A stretch of DNA of 64,000 bases from the NCBI GenBank assembly GCA_963662175.1, contig OY759215.1, positions 8,855,079 through 8,919,078 on the forward strand, given 5' to 3'. This document shows positions 31,584 to 46,500 of the stretch, piece by piece. Both the position numbers and the translations under genes were made by a program. Each line of letters begins with the position of its first letter. The first letter of the stretch is position 1. This DNA is from Aradus depressus (lineage: Eukaryota; Arthropoda; Insecta; Hemiptera; Aradidae). Under the pieces are notes generated by a model. It made no database searches. It saw only the letters and a program-made list of their open reading frames with translations, and was not told where the DNA came from.

Positions 31584-34500
31584 GTAAGTCATCACCACTT
31601 TATGGAACAGACACATAGAATATCATACAGTTACTTGCAGAAAAATTCAATTTCGCAGAAAGTAAATATTACAGAAATTTTATTTAGTTACATCCACATC
31701 AATTCCCATTAACTGCTATGATAGGATGATTAGAAGTATAATGCTGTATTTTAAAATGCTCATAGGTTTTATTTTATTTAACAATCCTAATTAGAGAAAA
31801 AAAAATGTATACCCATAGCATTGTGCAAATTATGAAAAAAGTCAAAATAAGTTATGAGCAGTCAAAATGAGCTTTTTTGTTTTACACCTCGGTCATCTAA
31901 AATCAGCCTGTCACATTTCATTTTCAATGTGACATTTTACCTGACTTAGGATACAGGCATACGAGACAATTTTCTGGCTGTCTAGTTCTTCTGGAGGCAG
32001 TCTCTGAGAAAAAGTGTTTCTTTTCATGGTAAAAACACACTCATTAGAATGACACTCGACTAATTTTGTATAATATGCAGCTAATTTCGGAACTATAAGG
32101 CAGTCCATGAGGGAATATCCGATCAAAATATATGAAAGCATTATTTGATTTGTCAAGTAAACAATAAGATTGTATGCAACATCAATGTAGCTCTCATTGA
32201 CAATTTATTGAGTTTAAAACGTTGTAAGAACTTTAAATTTATACCGTAATAAAATACAGTATCCTTTTGATGTGCAAAAAGTTCCGCTGTGATAATATTA
32301 GTGGTTGAAGCACATTTTGCTCATCACAACATACTTAATAACTTTAACTCTTTATTTCAACTATAAGTTGATTTGGTTATCCTGAAAAAAATATATAAAA
32401 AGAAATAGTGACATCCATTCCACTTTTTTTCTATTGATTAAAATAAATTTTTTGTAATAACTATAATTTTGTGAACTTTGTTTGTTTTTGTGATTCATCA
32501 CTACAAAACTACAAGGTCATATCGCTCTTTCGTTGCACTGATGAACATGAGCCCGACAGAAGACCTAAATTTCGGCTACCCAGGTTTACTTACTTAGGGT
32601 ATGGGCATTAACGAGTACCTGTCATTGCACAGGCTCGGCACCCTCCCAACCGAAGGACGGTGTCCTCAAAGTTTGTTTTACATCCGAGGTAAAAAATATA
32701 AAGAACTTGTCAGCGTTTCGAACCAGCGTACACTACCTCTGAACTACCGGCCCCCCTCCAACATTGTTATTAGACAATGTTTTTTGAGTATATATTTTGG
32801 TTTTGGGGCCAAAACTGTTCTTTTACTTAGTATTTTTTTTTTTTCGATTGAAACATTTTTATACTCAAGACAAATTATAGTAATTTGTTTTTGCATCCTG
32901 GAGTTGTTATAATCATTTGCTTCTACTCTTTCAAAAAGAGTTTAGTATTTATTGAATTTAATTGTAATTATCTAACTTAATGTAAAATGCTCTTGAAAAC
33001 GGTCCATAGCAAACAAACTTTATACTATTGGCGAAAAAATAATTCAGAGAACAAGTAAACTGTCTGCTAAAATCATCGTGACGTCTATACGCGAAAACCT
33101 AACCATGAGGTTAATCCGGGTTTTATGGTAACCAGTAATACTTTATTGGAAATAGTTGGTTATTGTGACTCATCCCTGGGCCATGAGGATATCGACTACT
33201 ACCAGAGCGCTCTTTCGTCGCTCTGGTGGACATGAGTCCGACTGTACTCTGGTCCTAAATTTTGCCTATCCAGGTTTATTCACCTTGTATAGATATCTTT
33301 AGCAAGTACCTGACATTGTATGAACTCGGAACCATTATTTTAACGAAGGACGGCGTGCTCAAAGTTTTTTTTATTTCCCAGATAAAAAACTTACAAGTTT
33401 TAATCGCAATAAATTCTACTCACTGAGAGCTACAAGATGATGTACGAGTATATCATGTCATACTTTCGAAGGGGGAGGTTCAATGGAATAGCTGATTTGA
33501 AATGATGTCTACAATTTTTTTATAATTTTTCTTTTCAAAAATTTAGTTGAAAAGAAAAGCATATTGTATCATTGGAAAAAAAAAAAAAAATTTTGGGGCG
33601 GTGCATTGTCTTACAAGGGGTAGGGAAAGATTGAGTCAGATTAATCATCGTGTTCTTCTCCAGTACGAATTACTCAATTAAGTTTTCGCTCTCCCTCCAA
33701 TCCCAATTGGCCGTTTAGACTAAAAATGAATAGTTGACTTAAATTGGGTCTTTTGAATCCTCGTACTAAATGTTGTGTCGATACATTCATTACACGAGCA
33801 GTTATTGGTGTTTTTGTGTTAAAGCCCCATAATCCTTTTCTTTCCTTTGACTGATTTGACTGAAAATCAATAGCTGTCATCCTTATGGGTTTCTGGATAC
33901 ACATATCAAACTTCGTGTCGATATATTCAATCGATCTGGAGTTATCGTTTCACAGACACATAGGGAATACTTGTATTAAATCTGTGGAATCAAGGGGTTG
34001 GAAAACATGAAAAAATGGAAACATGATTACATAACTTCCCCTATACTTCAAACAGTTGGAGTATTAAAAATAGAGAAAAGTTTTGTTAGTTCCATGTTTG
34101 TCAATGCATCCATAAGGGGGAATATAGGATGCTGCATTGAACAGTGGCCATCCTGAAGATTATACGAGTTACGTAGGTACTCTGTGTTTTTTTTTTTTTA
34201 TGTATTATATATGGGTCATTCGAAGTTAGGCTAGTTTGTGAAGGATCCTAAGTAGTACTGCTTTTGGAGGCTGTCAGCGCCAAGTCTTGCTAGTATAATA
34301 GATTACGATCCTCTCCAAAGTTGTATTTTAGAACCAACAATTTATTATTTCTAATAATGTAACTTATACGAACGAAATGAGTGTTGTAACTTGGTGGCCG
34401 TTCGTTAATTACATAATGCTTCAGGGAGGCGAAGGGAGGTATTCGAATTTTGTGCCTAAATGTATGATTAAATTAAGTGATATTTACCTGAGGTTTATAA

Positions 34501-37500
34501 TTATAAAGCACTAAATGGCTCAAATGCTCTCTCTAATAATTTGCCTATTTCGGCGACTCAATAAAATATCATAAATTAAGATAATGGTAATAGGTAATTA
34601 AGAGCTTTGTGAACTCAGATTTCTAATTATTTTTAAATTTTGTGATTTCAAACTGAAGATAATTATTTCCTTCCATTTGAAAGTTAAGTACCAACACTGT
34701 TAGTAAGTTATTGTAACTCATACCCGGGCCATATCTCTGACTACCAGAGCCTCGTTGCTCCGACCCTTAACCCACTACCTGAAAGATGTCATGCTCAAGA
34801 TTTTTTGACCTCTCAAATAAAAAACCTATTAGGGATGATATTTAATCAATAATAATAGTTAGCTGTTAGAGGGGAAAATAACAGAAGAGATACAATTTAT
34901 TTCAATTAATGCTGGCTGTCTGGTGGAGGGCACATGGCACAATAGGTTTTGTGTGAAGTGAAGCCTCAACCATGAAGAATCGTACGTTGAATTGAAGATT
35001 CAAACCAAACTGAATGGCAACAATCTATTCACTTTCATTATACCAGCATTCATAGAACTGCCTGGACGAGTCAATGCCAGGGATAGCACTTCGGCAGATT
35101 TGTTGGTTATAGACCGAAATAAAAACTCTAATGTTATCGGTCTTGTGTTTTTTTGAGAGCGGGTTCATTTATTTTTGCAAAGGCCAGAAATTCGATGTTG
35201 ACTTTTCAATGGAATTTCATGTTTTCCGATTCTGATTCCAAGATTTAAAAAAATATTTTCTGTTTGTGTTGTTTGTGAAAAGATAACTCCCAAAAGAATG
35301 AATATATCAACACAAAGTGTGTCCAGAACCCGATAAAAGACGGCAGCTATTGATTTTCAGTCAAATGGGAAAAAAGAAAGAAATGGGGGCTTAACAGAAA
35401 AACCAAATAACTACTATAGTAATGAATAAATCGATACGGAATTCTATATCTAAATCCATAGGGATGACAACAATTTTCAGATCAAAGGGAAGTGGGGGAT
35501 TTTTGGAAATTTTTAAAAATAAAAAATAATAAGAGATTTCTTGTTCTTACAAAAAATTTTAAACCAACCGTTGGTGAGCCGTACTTATTATGCATATACG
35601 CTACATAAGATGCATCTCTCCATACAGAAATAACTGAATAATAATAATTCTCTATGGGTTCCTGATTTGTGCATTATGTCTGTCAATAAATAAAACATAT
35701 TCCTCAGACATGTCTTACCTTTCTCAGAGCCGTTTCTCCTGAAAAAAAAAAAAAAAAAAAACTCCTCTCGTCTTTACTGGGTTCAGTAATTTCACTTTCA
35801 TCCGATAGAGAGGCTAACGCTAATCTGCCTTCCATTAACATTTATATAATGTACATAAAAAAAACAATGGACCAGCTTCCTCCAATTAAACGGGTCACAC
35901 TCGAAATTATCAAATGCATTTTGTTTATTCAGAAGTAAAAGTAATATTTTTTTTTGAACTGCAAAGCGTGAAAAATTATAAAATTTTTATTGATTATCCA
36001 TTATTTATTAATAATGTGGTGGCAACCTATAGAAAGTCCGATTGTTATCCAATCTTCAAGATGTTCAACGATCGAAGGGAGCGGGTATTATTGAATAATG
36101 TAGTATCCTATCTAAAATAAATTATCGATGTTTTGTATTTCGAAAAAATATCTTGTGATATCGATACGCGATAATATCGGAAATAGTATCAATTAAAAAA
36201 AAATCATTGATGACAGGTTTTAAATTGTTATAGAGTTAACAAAGTTTTAAATGCTTTATTTATTTTTTGAATATAATGTTTTATACATAAAAATGGATAC
36301 TAATACACACTTGGGATTTAAGTTGGTATGTAAGTTCGGTTTGGCATTTAGATGGTACCACTTTACGGGGGAGAGTTTTATTTCATAGATAACAATTTTT
36401 TAATAACCATCCCAACGACATGTCCATTAATTCGAAAAAAAATCTTTAAATTTTTCAAAATTGGAAAGGAATTAAGTAAGGGTAGTTACCCTTCAACTTA
36501 AAAACTATCTACTGCCGAGGTAATGAATGTATCATATTAATACATTTTATATGTTGACCCAGAACTCAATGAATGAGGACCTAATTATTTTTTTTTCTAA
36601 ATTCCAATTTTTGATAACTTCCACAGAACTACTGAAGGAAAAAAAAATATTCAAGCTAGTAGTACCGGCAATGTACGAAATATTCTTGAAAACATTCATG
36701 ACCCCCCTCCCCCGGATCGTGGACGTTGTTTTAAACTGTCAGTCGAAGTACTGATCGAGTGCTAAGTTCCCTGTGAAATACTGTTGAGTGTGTACTGCGC
36801 GACTAAAGAAAGTGCAGTGCAGTGGACGAGGGGGGAGGTCCGAGCGAGGTTGAAGAAAGTGAAAACCCGGCAGACCACTTTCTTCCTCCTTCTCTGAGTG
36901 TGTGCGGAAACAAGGTTCAAGGTCTTCCTCTCGTCAGGGAGTCTATCACATTTCGGCATGCACCTACCTAGCGGCCCACCATGTCATGGCCGCGTCTCTC
37001 GTCTAGTCAGTTTGTCACGTTCGGGCCTCTTTCTCCGGAGGGAGCCGGTAGCTCATAGCTGAATCGTGTAGTTAAAATAGTTATTGTGACTCATGCCGGG
37101 GCTTTAACTACGAGCTCAGATTGCCAACTACTAAAGAGCTCTTTCGTCGCTCTGGTGTACATGAGCCCGACTCTACGATGGGAGTCCTAAATTTGGCCAG
37201 CTAGGTTTATTCACCTAGGGTAGGGAACTTTAACGTGTACCCTTACAGGCTCGGGACCATCCCTTAACGTGTTTTACCTCCCCGATAAAAACCCTCAGTT
37301 TCGAACCCTTAGTTTAACAAATTTATTTTATAGAGATTACATATCTTTTTTTTCTACTTTTCCTTTTTGCTAGAGGTATTTGTGAGTTAATCTTCCTAAT
37401 CCCCAGCTCTAATTAATCCACTAAGTTCACATATATTTTCATTCATTATTTTGGAATTTATTGGCACTTTTGTATTAAGCCCCCTCTAATCCTCCCTTCT

Positions 37501-40500
37501 TTTTCTTTTGTTGATTTGGCTGAAAATCAATTTTTCGTTCTTATGAATACACCCTTTCTGGATACACATAATATATTTCCTATCGATATATTTATTTTGT
37601 CGAGATTTTTCATTTTTTAGAATCAGTGGGTCGGAAGACCGACTTCTGACCGAGAGTTATAAATGCACTCTACGAGTATGATGCATTTCAATATGACTGC
37701 ATTTTGAAGAAACGGGTGGGTCTTAAAAAAAAATGTTTGTTAACAGCGGACAGTCACTTTCTCCATATTCGAGACAGTACACGACTTGACTCCTTGCAGA
37801 TGTTTAAAACTTAAAAAGACAATTTGAGACAAACCTTCCTCTATGCATAATGCATGCCCCTTCTTTGATCTTCTCTCTTTTAAGTAGGGAACAAAAAAAT
37901 AATTTTTTGACATTCTAAAAATGTGCCAGAACCAATCGTCATTTTTCTCTATTTACTAGAAGAGAACATTTAAATAAAAAACTTAAAGCCTACGTACAGT
38001 GAGTAGCCAAATTTACATAAACGAAGAATAGGGGAAGTTATGTAATAGGTCATTTTGTATGTATATCCACAACCCCACAAGTATGACACCTACTCAGCCA
38101 AATCGGCCAGAGGTAAGGGCGGATTGGCTCAATACAAAAACGTTTTCGTACATTAATTAGTGTATATTCGTGTATAAGGTTTAAATAATATTTATAGTGC
38201 CAGAAGATGCACGCAATTTTTTTAATATATTTGAAGAATGATATCCGTTTATTTGTTGATACAATTAAGATACATTTTTTACTTCCATAGCTCAGAAATC
38301 TATCGAGGGTTTTCACTGTAAACATTATCTATCTGAAATTCTTTGTTATCCGATCGCCTGATTCCAAAAATTAATGGAATTTAACATAAAACAAAAATCT
38401 TATACATTTAAAATGTTTTATGCTCAATGAAGAGGAGGGGTTTCAAACTTTGTTAGATAATTCTGTTTAAAATTATAATTTCACTCATTAAAATTACTTT
38501 TTAATCAATCATTTCTTATTGTTGACATTTCTGAACGTTCTGATCTTTGATTTAGTAAAACTTTCACTTAAGTTTTATAGTGACGCTAGAGAAAAGAGCC
38601 CCAATCAGTAGGTCGAAAGTGGACATTGAACAAGCAACCTCTAGGAAAGTACTTCATCATATAAGTCGTGTACAGCTGACTTGTTGTCATTACTTAATAC
38701 TGTCCAAATTTAGCAAATCATTGGTATATTATTAAATTTAATATTTTTCTTCAAAAATCATTAGAGCCAGTTCTACCGTTATAGTTTTCCCTACTTCTGT
38801 CAACTTACCTATATATTCTGAACGCCATATCTCGTTTTCTGATGAACTCCAGAAATGTTTTATAATTAAAATTAAAGAAAATGCTCTATTTTATTAACTT
38901 GATTTTCCATTTACTTCCCCAGCTATTATTTGAAGTATAGGGGAAGTTATGTAACACTCAAAACTTTGGTGCTGTGTTTTTACCGGTATTTCATGTTTTC
39001 CGAATTCCTGCCTCCAAATTAAATTAAAAAAAATGTGTATCTGATGCGAATACGATAATTTCTGATTGAATGAATATATCGACACTCACTGATTTTCAGC
39101 CGATGGACCCCCCCTGTTCAACTCAAAACCCGAATAACTGTATATGTAATGAACAATAGTTAGTTTCAGAAGTTCCTGATTATGTCACCCATTGATAATT
39201 CGCGCTGGGGAAGTATATTGCTGGCGATTCACTGATGATGTTTTTTGCAATAGCATTGTTTTACGTAAAGTTTAAAGAAAAATTTAATTATTGTTTAAAA
39301 GTTATAAAGGTTCGGATACAAAACAGGACATTTGTTACAAACGCCTGTTATTTTAGCTGTCCTCTGATCCCCCATTTCCCTTTCTGTCGATTTAGCTGAA
39401 AATTGATAACTGTTATCCTTATAGTGTTTTGGATTTAGATATAAAATTCTTTGTCAATATGTTTATTAAGGTATTGAGACCTCCCTCTAATCGTCTTCTT
39501 CTCTTTGGGCGATTTATCTGAAAATCAATAGCTGCCATCTTTAAGGGGTTGACGATACATACACATAGAAAATGAGCAAAACTATAGCGATAGAACTTGA
39601 GTATGCTTTATCGATTTCTGAACAAGAAAGAAACGAATAATGATTATGCACTGATTTGATAACTCGCTTGATAACGCGGTCACTGCAGTAAAGTGTCCCA
39701 TATCATATTTTTCTATGATGAATGCATTAAATTTGGCAGCAATTTTAAGCTCCGAACACCTGTAGGTTGTCTCATAGCCAACGGATCCGTTACCCCATTT
39801 TGTCCCAATGGAAAGTTAGACATGGGCATGTATATTCATAATAACATATTCTCCAAACTATTCAATAACAGTTATTGCAGTTATAACAGTTAGTTTGCCT
39901 ACTACCCATATAGTATGCAAGGAATTTCTCAAACTACACAAAACTATTACTACATTATCCATACAACCTTGAGGTTTGTTTGGTTGTTCTTTTAGGTTTT
40001 TGTGTCAGGTAAATATTACTAAAATATTTCTTAAGAACAATTGTCATTTTCAAATTACTGGGAAACAGAATAAATTGAGAATTAACGTACTTCCCCATTT
40101 CCTGGAGCACAAAGGTTGAAGTTGGCCGATGGTGATCTTGATTGTACTTGGATGCCGTTTGGGGTACTCGAGTACTTTTATAATAGTAAGTATTCATAAA
40201 GATGGTTTTCGGCGATTAACTTAAAGATCTATTTAAAGCAAATTAATCATCGGAATGCACTTCCCCAGCTCGAATTATTTGTAATTAAATGTTTGCTCTT
40301 TCTCTCTCTAAACTCTCCTTTTCCGCTCTTCGATTTGACTGCAAATTTGAATCTAAATAATATGCCGATTTCACTAATCCACAGAATTTTGCAGGCCGTC
40401 CTTCGGCTGGGATGTTAAACGATGGTTCCGAGTCTGTTCGATGTCAGGTACTCGTTAAAGATCCTAATTAAACTAGTTACGTGCTATCTTCAACGGGTGT

Positions 40501-43500
40501 CTTTTGCGAAGGTTCTTAGTTGTTCGCCCTATCTGCAAGCTCCTGTCAAAGATCGGGATCCCATGTAGTACATGCTGAGCAATGGTCGGCACCTCAGCTA
40601 GTACATGCTGTGCAACGGCCGGCAACCCGGCTAGCATGTGGCAACATGTTGGTTGAAATGCTACCCTGAGTGTTTAAATAGTTATAGTAACGAATAGATG
40701 TCAGTTACAGGATAGCGACTGTGGTTCTCGTCTTTATTAAATTTGATACGTAGGAACTGAACGTTATACGTCGCGGCGAACGTTATACGGAGATAGGCCA
40801 TATGTCGAAACAAACATGTTTCTTGATTTTCAACTAATAATATGGTCGAAATATGTGTAACGCTCGATACGTTTCTCACCGTACATAATTATACTTACAT
40901 AACAAGTGGTCAAATGTGAATTTTGTTTTTCTTCTTAATGGGGACAACCAATTTGTTGACTATCTGATCACAAATTAATATTTAGTTTATGAGTCAAACT
41001 ATTAAAAAAAGATTGGTTAACCGCAATCAGAAAAAGAAAAAAAAAAAATTGGTGAATCAAGTTTTTGCTCTCTCTCCAAAATCAATCATTGATTTACATA
41101 GGGGCGTATATATTCATTAATTCGACAGTTATTGGGTTTTGTCGGTGAATCATCGACCCTTCACCACAACATCCGTTATAGTCAATCGACCGATTTCCCT
41201 GAATACCAACAAGTGTCGTCCTTATTGGGTTCTCGATCTCCTCATGAAATTCGCTGTCCATGAATTACTTTATGTTCTGTGTCATTCATTATCGTGTTCA
41301 CAGGCTGACAGGATTTTTTTTTTTCTTAATTTCTAGAGTTAGGGGGTCAGAAAATGTTTAATTTCTGTGAAAATTCAACATCGAAATATATGTCGATAAC
41401 TTAACTTCCCCTATGTTTCTTATAGCTGGGGAATTGGAAATTGAATTCGACTGATAGTACCAGACACCGTTCAAACTAAATTTGTAAAACAATTTACTTA
41501 ATTAGGGAGGTGACAGAGGGTGGAGGGGTTCACAAGGGTTTATTGTAAATTATTGAGTGACATATCGTTTTAAAGATACTAATGAGGAACCCTGCTTTAA
41601 TTTATGGTAAATATCCATATTTGTGGATAGGCCACTCCTCTTAAGGACTGGTGGCTAGGATAGAAATTTTGGAAATTTGTCTATCCAATGAACCCACCCA
41701 TCTAGTTTGCTTCCTATAATGCCTCACCTTTCTCCCTTCAGATATTTTTAGCATCCTCCTTTCTCCTGGCCAATGTGAGGTTTGCTAGAATCCTCAGACA
41801 ACTTTCTTATCATTTTTTTACTTTATAATTATTTTATTAAGTCGTATATTTATGGCATACTAGCTATAGTACCCAACGCTGCCCCGGAAATAACACTTTT
41901 TCATGCCATTTCAAGGAGGGTTCACTAGAGCTACCAAATTTGTAAAAGGCCGCCAGATAGATGTACAATTTTTCTAAAATATCTGCTTATTATCATTTCT
42001 TGGATTTAATCATCCAAAAAAAAGGTTCAGTTAGTTATTGTGTCACTTTTGAAAGGATTATTGTTTTCTATGTGAGTCAGGCTTTCGACATGTTGGATCG
42101 CTGTACAAGCAGACACATGCGATCCCTGACGTTTATTATCGTCTTCCATTTATTCCACAGAAGCTGGTGGCAGAATCCTAAATGTTGCAATCATATCCAG
42201 CAATGCATGATACGATGTTATACCGAAAAAATAGCGATTCTACTAATAAATCGGCCGGGCACACATCGGAGACACTGCAGATCTCGTAGGATGGCTGCAT
42301 CTATGAAACTTAAAAATCAATTAAACAAAAACGCCTCATGTTACATTCGCGTTACGGCATGGTGACTGACCAACTGTATATCGAGTTTCTAATCGATGCA
42401 ATCCTGAAAATTAATTAAAATAAATATCGATTGAGGCGATGAGTTGTGTCCATTCCTAGCCTCTTACCTAATAAATAAGATAAAAAGATGGATGGTGTTC
42501 ACATACACAAACCCTTCCCTGTTTTAGTGGGGGATCTACTTTCTAGACAAGAAGCCTCCCGTTACTTCATACGATGCCGTACTATCTAATGGATGACCAG
42601 ACATTCACCTCCGTATTTCTCAAGAGGTCATCTCTTTCGGTTACGCTTCACGTTAAACGAGCAGGTACTTCTGACGTTGTCTGGGCTCTATCTTTGCCTT
42701 TAGCTTTGTCCACACCCACATACATTTGCCACATACGAAAATAAACAAAAGTATAAAAACTGTTTAAATGCTGCTCAAATATTTTTTTGGAAACATTCCA
42801 TATGTTTTTATTCAAATATCCATTTTTCAATTTTTTTTCATATTTCACCGCGGATGGAAAACAACCTCTCACAAACAAATGTTAACACTATCCACCAGTC
42901 ACTCACTATATGTATATTTTTTTAAAAATATTTCTGAATGTGAAAAAAAAGTACAAACTAAAATTTAGCGGGAATTAAAAATAATATTTTCAATAAAATA
43001 ACTTTTTTTTTACTCTATTTTACGTAAGTCACGTGATTATGAACGTATCCATTTGAATCATAAAATTAGTCAAAGGGGCGGAGGGGGGCATAATATTGTA
43101 ATGCACTCACTGTTTAACTCTCGCCATGACACTCACTAGACCTCCTCCCAGGAGTATAATATCCAAAACTCTTAACCACTCACCACCATCAACAACGTCC
43201 ATTCTCAAATTAGTCAACATCGACCAAAATGCTCGTCCTTTGACTTCCATAGCAAACAATCGCCTGAACCACAAATAGAAGGCGTTTAGATCCAAATTGT
43301 CCACACAATGCTGCCATAAAGGACTCAATTTCTTGAGATCTCCCTTACCCTCCGAAAGTAGTTTTTTTTTTTTTTTAGTCAAGGGTAATATTTTTGAAAT
43401 TTCTTTGCCGAAATCTATAAGCCGCTGTGTGAGTCAATATGCTAAATAAAAAATCTGACCCCCGAAAATCACTTGCGCTAAGTAATTTATGTATTTTCCG

Positions 43501-46500
43501 ACACACTAAGTAGCCTACCTTTTTTTTCCGGATCATCCTGAAAATATCATGAATAGGTAGTTATCAAAAAGCGTAGACGCCCTGCCGGAGCAAACATACA
43601 GACACTTAACTACCTATATAATTATAATAATTATATTTTCGTTAAACCATAACATGGTAATAGTGTACGTAATAAGAATATATACATACATTAAGATATC
43701 TCATAAATTAGATATATGAACAGCTATTAACTCTTAGAGTCGTTCACACTTGAGATTAGTAATAACAATACTAATAAAAAATGAAATGAAATTGATAAAT
43801 AAATATTCGAAAATATGAGTGCGAAAATAATAATAATAAATAGAGTAGTTTATAACTCTTCTGGGAGTGTCTTTTTTCCATTATATTTATAGATTTACTC
43901 ATGGAATTATAGATTCGTTGCGTTCAAAACAAGGTTCTTCATTTCTAAAATCGGCGATTTGCATTGTATTTTTTGGTCTTTTCGCGGGCTTACTTTCGTA
44001 AATATTAATTCATCCTATAACAGTACAACGTAAAACGCTATATAGTTTCCAAACCCGCATGATCGAAATCACACACATACATACAGACATGCAACCACGT
44101 ATTTGTTATAGCTTAAATGATTCAAGAATAACTAAAATTTAACCGGGTGTCTCTTGAACCAAAACTTTCTGATTATATTAGGAGGCTCTTTGTCCAAGTT
44201 GCAAAATTCTGAGATGCAGAGATAGACGAACAGACGAGACAGAATGAGTAAAAAGGAAACGATGCGCACAGTATAATGAGACCCAGTTTCGTAACAGACA
44301 CCTACTATGGTAAATGTTCTCTACTAAAACATTTCGTAGAATATTCGCTCTGATTAATCTAATTCACTTACATAATAGACACAGGTCTTAAGACATTTTT
44401 TATATGAAAGTGAATTAAATATGAAGACGTTGAGAAAAAAAAAACATGAACCCCGTGGCTGGTAGTCGGTGCAGGTAGGCCAGGTGTATTAATATCAGTG
44501 AGAATATCCGAGTTACTTTTCCTTAGTCGAATTAGTTACGCTCAGAAGATTTTCACTTTCATACACTCATCTCCTGGATTAGTTCATCCAATGAGATGTG
44601 TATATAACTATGGCGTAGGCAACCTTTGGAGGGGGAGCACTCCCAAGAAATTTTTGATTACCTTTTTTTTTTCAAATTTTCTTAATGTATTTAGACGAAA
44701 TTTAAATCGACCAAAGAGGTGGGGGAAAAAGTTTTGAGGAGGATAACTATAAGACTGTAGCGACTCTTGATGGATCGAACATTTCCACGCAAAATTTTAT
44801 ATGTAGATCCAGCAGCCCAGTAAAATTCAGTAATAGAGTTCAATCGATATCACAAAGTATCGATACCTACTCGTATGGTGTGGAGAACACTCTTAAAATT
44901 CTGAAATTAACAAGAAATTAAAATTTTTTGATAAAAGAAAACAAGAGTTGTTGTCGACCCATTAGTTTATATGGCAGAGACAGCTTTCATATTGTATCAT
45001 CTTCAGTGCTAATTGCATTTAATAAAAGCACATTTATTCCTCAGAAAAAAATTAAAATATAATAAATACAACGATCTCAGATGAATGAAAATTAAAGTAT
45101 TTTAGATTAATTTTTGAATTCGCAATATTTTATGGAGAATAGGTTTACATTTAAATCTCCCCATAATTAAGACTAAGGGAAAAATCAGGGAATTTGTGGA
45201 CAGCCTGAAATTAAGTGCCATCCAAAAAGATAGGTTTAGAGAGAGCGTATACATTTATTAAGTTAGCTCTCATCCACTGCTGTCAACAAATTACAAATAG
45301 AGGAAATAGTTTGCACCTGCCGACGTAAGATTTCAGATCCAAAGTTATTATTTACTGGAGGACATCTTGACAAAAGTGTCTATAGGAAGGTAGCAGAAGA
45401 TCCGAGGATGGATAACGGCAGGTGTGAAGAGATCTAGTCATTGTGTTGACGTGAAGGGACACACCAGTAGTGACACCTCCACTCACAAATCAAGACGTCA
45501 CGTCCTTCAACATATCATTTCAACTTCCTTCCCACTTTTTCAATTGAATATAACTTATAAGTTGAACATTTTTTTTGATAGCTCTTAAAACTTCAAAATG
45601 GCTGCTCAATATAAAATAATAATCACTATATTAACCCAAATGAATTATGTTTTCACAAATTATTGAAAGAAAATGTTGCGTCGTGTAGAATATTTTTTGT
45701 GTAGAATTCTTAACACAAACACTCCAATAACTGCTGAAGTAATGAACGCAACGACACAAAACTCCATAAGGAAGACACCTATCAATTTTCAGTCATATCG
45801 ACTTGAGAAAATGGGGGACCAGAGGATCTCTGGTGGCTGTACTTGAAAAACCGTAAAAACTGTCGATGTAACGAATGTACCGACACGAAATGCAGTATGA
45901 AGATTCAGAAGTTGCTGTATGACACCCATTGAGTCAACCAAATCGGTAGAATAGTTTCAGAAGCGAAATAGGGGAAGCGAAAACGTCATTGATCAATTCG
46001 CAATGGGGAAGTACATTGTCAGTAATTCCCCGGATGACATTTTTTTTCAAATTTACATTCCCAAATTTGGATTTAGAAACTTTTTTTTTCTTTTTTTTCA
46101 TCTATATCATTGTGACTAGTGACATCTGACTGAGCTAGAAGATAGAATAATATGTGTAGTTTTTAGAAAAAAAAAAAAAAAATGAAATCTAAAAGAAAAC
46201 CGCGGAGAGACACGGATGGTAACTCCGATGGGCAGTGTCCATGGATAATGCCACATCTAGTTCACTTCCTAGCTAGATCTAGGCCCCTAAAACATTGTTA
46301 TTGAAAAGCACCTTATGGAAAATACACTTTTCACTAATATTATTGACTTTAGTTAGATACAATAATTATTAATTTCAACTATAACTATTGTCAAGTATTT
46401 ATAATTGTTCGAAAAGATCTACACTTAATTCATATTTTTACATACCCGAATCTTTTTACATATACGAAATATGCGGTAAGAAATTTGACGTTGAGTTTTC

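Larger units (their letters stand above)
41860..43615 (-). mobile_element. Possible Helitron-like element C
   Basis: The left end CTAGCTATAGTACCCAACGC resembles the 3' end of element A. The right part, near 43555-43615, has GACGCCCTGCCGGAGCAAACATACAGACAC, resembling the subterminal sequence of A and B. The exact TC end is lost. It encloses 1.7 kb of non-repeat sequence with two frames (41961-42365 + and 43107-43382 -). Confidence 0.4.

Noticed and set aside
31173..31712. 179-codon plus frame over the promoter and exon 1
   Set aside because: It runs through the core promoter, the true ATG in another frame and the GTAAGT donor. The GC-rich composition alone keeps it open.
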